Below, one piece after another: positions 4,283 through 6,239 of a DNA stretch of 6,239 nt (position 1 is the first letter of the stretch; each line of letters begins with the position of its first letter). Below the pieces are notes generated by a model. It did no database searches and had not been told where the DNA came from. It saw only the letters and a list, made by a program, of their open reading frames with translations. Location: positions 1 to 6,239 of the forward strand of contig JANPKU010000107.1 of the NCBI GenBank assembly GCA_031426215.1, in the 5' to 3' direction. Source of the stretch: Sva-07 sp031426215. GTDB taxonomy: Bacteria > Actinomycetota > Acidimicrobiia > Acidimicrobiales > Ilumatobacteraceae. Made by a program: the position numbers and the translations under genes.

Positions 4283-5064
4283 TGACCGAGATGACCGACG
4301 AGGAGTACTTCGCGCTGCCGTCGCTCTCGCACTCCGACACGAAGCTGCTGGAGCGTTCACCGGCCCACTACCGATGGGCGAAGGACCACGCCGTTCGAGA
4401 GCACAAACCGCAGTTCGACTTCGGGCACGTCGTCCACGAACTCATCCTCGGCAAAGGCGCCGGCATCGACGTCATCGACGCCGACAACTGGAAGACGAAG
4501 GCCGCTCAGGAAGCGCGCAAGGAGTCTCGTGAGGCTGGCCGTGCACCGCTGCTCACGACCGAGTTCATGGCCGCGAAGGCGTGCGCCGACGCAGTCCGCC
4601 TGCATCCCCTCGCGGCGAAGCTCCTGGACCACATGGATCACGTCGAGGTGGCGTGCGTGTGGGACGACAACGGTGTGCAAAGGCGGGCAAAGCCGGATGG
4701 TGTCACGGGCCGGTTCGTGCTCGACGTGAAGACGACACCGGCCGCTGACACCGAGTCGTTCGGACGGTCAGCCGGCAAGTTCGGCTACCACAGCCAAGCC
4801 GCCTGGTACATCGAGGCCGCACATGCGTGTCTCGGCATCGCTGACCCGAAGTTCCTGTTCATAGTCGTCGAGGTCGACGCCCCGCACCTCGTCAACGTCA
4901 TCGAACTCGACCCGTACGACATCGAGCTCGGAGCGAAACGCAATGCCCGCCTGATCGGCCGCTACCGCCAGTGCGTCGAGACCGACACATGGCCGGGATA
5001 CGGGACCGGAATCAACCAAGCACAACTGCCCCGATGGGCCGAGATTGCCGAGGAGGCAGCATGA
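4282..5064 (+). CDS. PDDEXK exonuclease, RecE/YqaJ type
   Basis: This 260-aa protein should digest double-stranded DNA ends to leave 3' single strands for the annealing protein. The N-terminus LPSLSHSDTKLLERSPAHY is the family's usual opening. H52 in FGHVVHELIL, E122, D139 in KPDG, D148 and K150 in LDVKTT, and Q172/Y176 in YHSQAAWYIEA match the conserved His, acidic, D-x-K and Q-x3-Y positions of the E. coli RecE nuclease domain in order and spacing. The length fits a stand-alone nuclease domain. I start it at ATG 4282 (TGATG overlap) rather than at 4162, which would run through the acidic gene in another frame. Its partner is the Bet/RecT-like gene 270 bases downstream, with one small gene between. 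Confidence 0.9.
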   Translation: MTEMTDEEYFALPSLSHSDTKLLERSPAHYRWAKDHAVREHKPQFDFGHVVHELILGKGAGIDVIDADNWKTKAAQEARKESREAGRAPLLTTEFMAAKACADAVRLHPLAAKLLDHMDHVEVACVWDDNGVQRRAKPDGVTGRFVLDVKTTPAADTESFGRSAGKFGYHSQAAWYIEAAHACLGIADPKFLFIVVEVDAPHLVNVIELDPYDIELGAKRNARLIGRYRQCVETDTWPGYGTGINQAQLPRWAEIAEEAA

Positions 5065-5336
5065 GCAAGCACACCTACCAATCCGACGTGATCCTCGGAA
5101 ATCCGTATCGCGATCAACAGACGGGGTTCGAGGGCATCGCCACTGCGGTGTTCTTCTTCCAACACGCCTGTGAGCGGGTCTCGCTGGAGACCTACGACGC
5201 CACGCGCAAAGAGATCAAGGAACAGGTCTTCGACGCCCCTCGTCTCGTGAGCGTCAGAACCGGCAAGCCGGCGACGTCGGACCGTCCCGGTGGCCCCGGT
5301 CGCAACGAGGGACAACGCACGGTGAACGCGCGATGA
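5061..5336 (+). CDS. 91-aa phage protein with TGFEGIATA motif
   Basis: The ATG at 5061 overlaps the exonuclease stop and has AGGAGG at 5051-5056. Residues 8-62 (DVILGNPYRDQQTGFEGIAT, then VFFFQHACERVSLE and FDAPRLVSV) recall a widespread small phage protein that I remember as 'LG..v.D..TGFEGIA', probably a small beta-barrel. It has no established function that I can name. The last 25 residues are Gly/Pro/Arg-rich and disordered. Its place between exonuclease and Bet suggests it may help recombination or DNA packaging, but co-transcription is the only evidence. Confidence 0.75.
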   Translation: MSKHTYQSDVILGNPYRDQQTGFEGIATAVFFFQHACERVSLETYDATRKEIKEQVFDAPRLVSVRTGKPATSDRPGGPGRNEGQRTVNAR

Positions 5337-5971
5337 GCACTGAACTTGAACGCGCATCCGACCCCGGCCGCGCACTCGCCGAGGCGGTGGACGACGGCAA
5401 GATCCGCATGTCCGCCATCCTCAAGGCGATCGGCATCGACGCCGCCAACCCGGTTCACCAGGCAGCTCTGCTCGCATGCGAAAAGTACGACCTTGATCCG
5501 CTCCGCAAAGAGGTGATCGTGATCCCTCGCAGCGGCCCGTACGTGACCCGTGACGGGTACCTGCGTGTCGCTCACCGATCCGGTCAGCTCGACGGGATCG
5601 TGATCGAGGACACGGCAGAGACACCCACGCACTGGACGTCGCGGGTGGCCGTGTACCGCAAGGACATGAAGCACCCGTTCACGTACACCGGCCGATACCC
5701 GAAGGCGGGCAGCAACAAGCAGTTCGGTGAGGAGATGGCGATCGTGCGTGGGGAACGCACCGCCCTGTCTCGTGCGTTCCCGGTTGAAGGTCTCGCGCCT
5801 GGTGGTCACGACATGGAACGTGGGTCGGTCGATACGACGGCCACGGTCGCAGAGATCGAGGAGCTGACTGCGGTGCGCGACTGGGTCGAGGAGCACGGCG
5901 ACCCCGACGCGATCGAGACCGACGTCGTTGGCGACGACGAGCAGCTCGACCTGCTGGACGGTGAGTCGTGA
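5333..5971 (+). CDS. bet: Single-strand annealing recombinase, Bet/RecT family
   Basis: Bet/RecT proteins coat single-stranded DNA and anneal it to complementary strands. The hallmark block is at 46-88: LLACEKYDLDPLRKEVIVIP, then VTRDGYLRVAHRSGQLDG, the standard 'aL.PfrkeV....vT.DGYl.iA.rsG.fdG' pattern. A second block, VAVYRKDMKHPFTYTGRYPK and GEEMAIVRGERTALSRAFPVEG, matches the family's C-terminal core. At 212 residues it is shorter than lambda Bet (about 261). The tail is acidic (DDEQLDLLDGES), which might contact a host single-strand-binding pathway, though that is a guess. The ATG at 5333 has GGTGA seven bases upstream and overlaps the previous stop. Confidence 0.92.
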   Translation: MSTELERASDPGRALAEAVDDGKIRMSAILKAIGIDAANPVHQAALLACEKYDLDPLRKEVIVIPRSGPYVTRDGYLRVAHRSGQLDGIVIEDTAETPTHWTSRVAVYRKDMKHPFTYTGRYPKAGSNKQFGEEMAIVRGERTALSRAFPVEGLAPGGHDMERGSVDTTATVAEIEELTAVRDWVEEHGDPDAIETDVVGDDEQLDLLDGES

Positions 5972-6156
5972 AGGACGAGCCGCTGTTCCGTCTGACGTTC
6001 CACTACTACCACCCCGAGCTTCGTGCCGGGCTGCGTTCGCTCGTCGAACGGTTCCCGGCGCAGGTCGTTGCCGACGCCGCACAGACGTTGGCCGACGGCA
6101 TCGCACTGCTGCCGGTCACTGACAGCACAGACCGACCAGTCAGGGGCGGGGCGTGA
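5968..6156 (+). CDS. 62-aa hypothetical protein
   Basis: The GTG at 5968 overlaps the bet stop (GTGA), with GGTGAG upstream. The protein has an N-terminal beta-like stretch (PLFRLTFHYYHPEL), then two helices (LRSLVERFPAQVVADAAQTL) and a short polar tail. It has no metal-binding or catalytic motif. It follows bet directly and so is probably translated with it. The function is unknown. Confidence 0.65.
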   Translation: MKDEPLFRLTFHYYHPELRAGLRSLVERFPAQVVADAAQTLADGIALLPVTDSTDRPVRGGA

Positions 6157-6239
6157 GCCGTCGAAATCAGCACTCATGGAAGGACGATCTGCGCCCGTTC
6201 GCGTCGATCTGGTGGAGGCACTACGACAACCAAGCCAAC
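6153..6239 (+). CDS. 5' end of an unidentified gene (partial)
   Basis: The GTG at 6153 overlaps the previous stop and follows GGGGCGGGG. The frame is open to the right edge for 29 codons, starting MSRRNQHSWKDDLRPFASIW and then WRHYDNQAN. It is basic and aromatic at the start. A phage nuclease or replication protein could begin this way, but the fragment is too short to call. Confidence 0.6.
   Translation, partial: MSRRNQHSWKDDLRPFASIWWRHYDNQAN

Noticed and set aside
5192..6106. 304-codon open frame on the minus strand
   Set aside because: It lies fully across bet and parts of its neighbours, whose family motifs are clear on the + strand. The product is Arg/Val/His-rich with no motif, as expected for the complement of a high-GC gene.

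Overview
This is a gene-dense, high-GC window with every supported gene on the + strand. I count 21 genes, two of them cut by the window edges. Of the 20 gene junctions, 19 are stop/start overlaps: eight of 1 nt (TGATG or TAATG) and eleven of 4 nt (ATGA or GTGA). This looks like the early or DNA-metabolism part of a phage or prophage. The base composition, frequent GTG starts, very small genes and the style of the methylase point to a virus of an actinobacterial host, but the host cannot be named from sequence alone. There is no integrase, structural gene, tRNA of normal size, CRISPR array or insertion sequence.

Left part (1-1417): the tail of an unknown gene, then a 152-aa protein with a winged-helix look and five small proteins (46-84 aa). 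Two of these have a single membrane segment and one has a Cys/His cluster. Middle part (1414-3989): a compact 220-aa cytosine-C5 DNA methyltransferase, a 40-aa membrane peptide, an ASCH/PUA-like protein, and a series of small unknown proteins. Two of the latter carry a related Cys/His (probably zinc) mini-domain. Three successive junctions (near 2195, 2578 and 2760) share a 22-bp repeat. It holds the ribosome binding site and overlapping stop/start, and gives the three upstream proteins the same C-terminal tail, TEGDG.

The only real break in the gene run is 3990-4063. Just before and inside it, at 3970-4026, lies a 54-nt sequence that folds by eye into a complete miniature cloverleaf. It has a canonical T-loop, a D-loop-like hairpin, a 6-bp acceptor stem and a 3' ACC. 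The anticodon arm is too short for a working tRNA, so it is best read as a tRNA-like or tRNA-remnant element that may punctuate the operon.

Right part (4064-6239): a recombination cassette. A strongly acidic 72-aa protein is followed by a PDDEXK exonuclease of the RecE/YqaJ type, a 91-aa phage protein with a TGFEGIATA motif, and a Bet/RecT-family annealing protein. A 62-aa unknown and the start of another gene close the window. The exonuclease would resect double-strand ends and Bet would anneal the strands. The methyltransferase and ASCH protein suggest a second theme of nucleic-acid modification.
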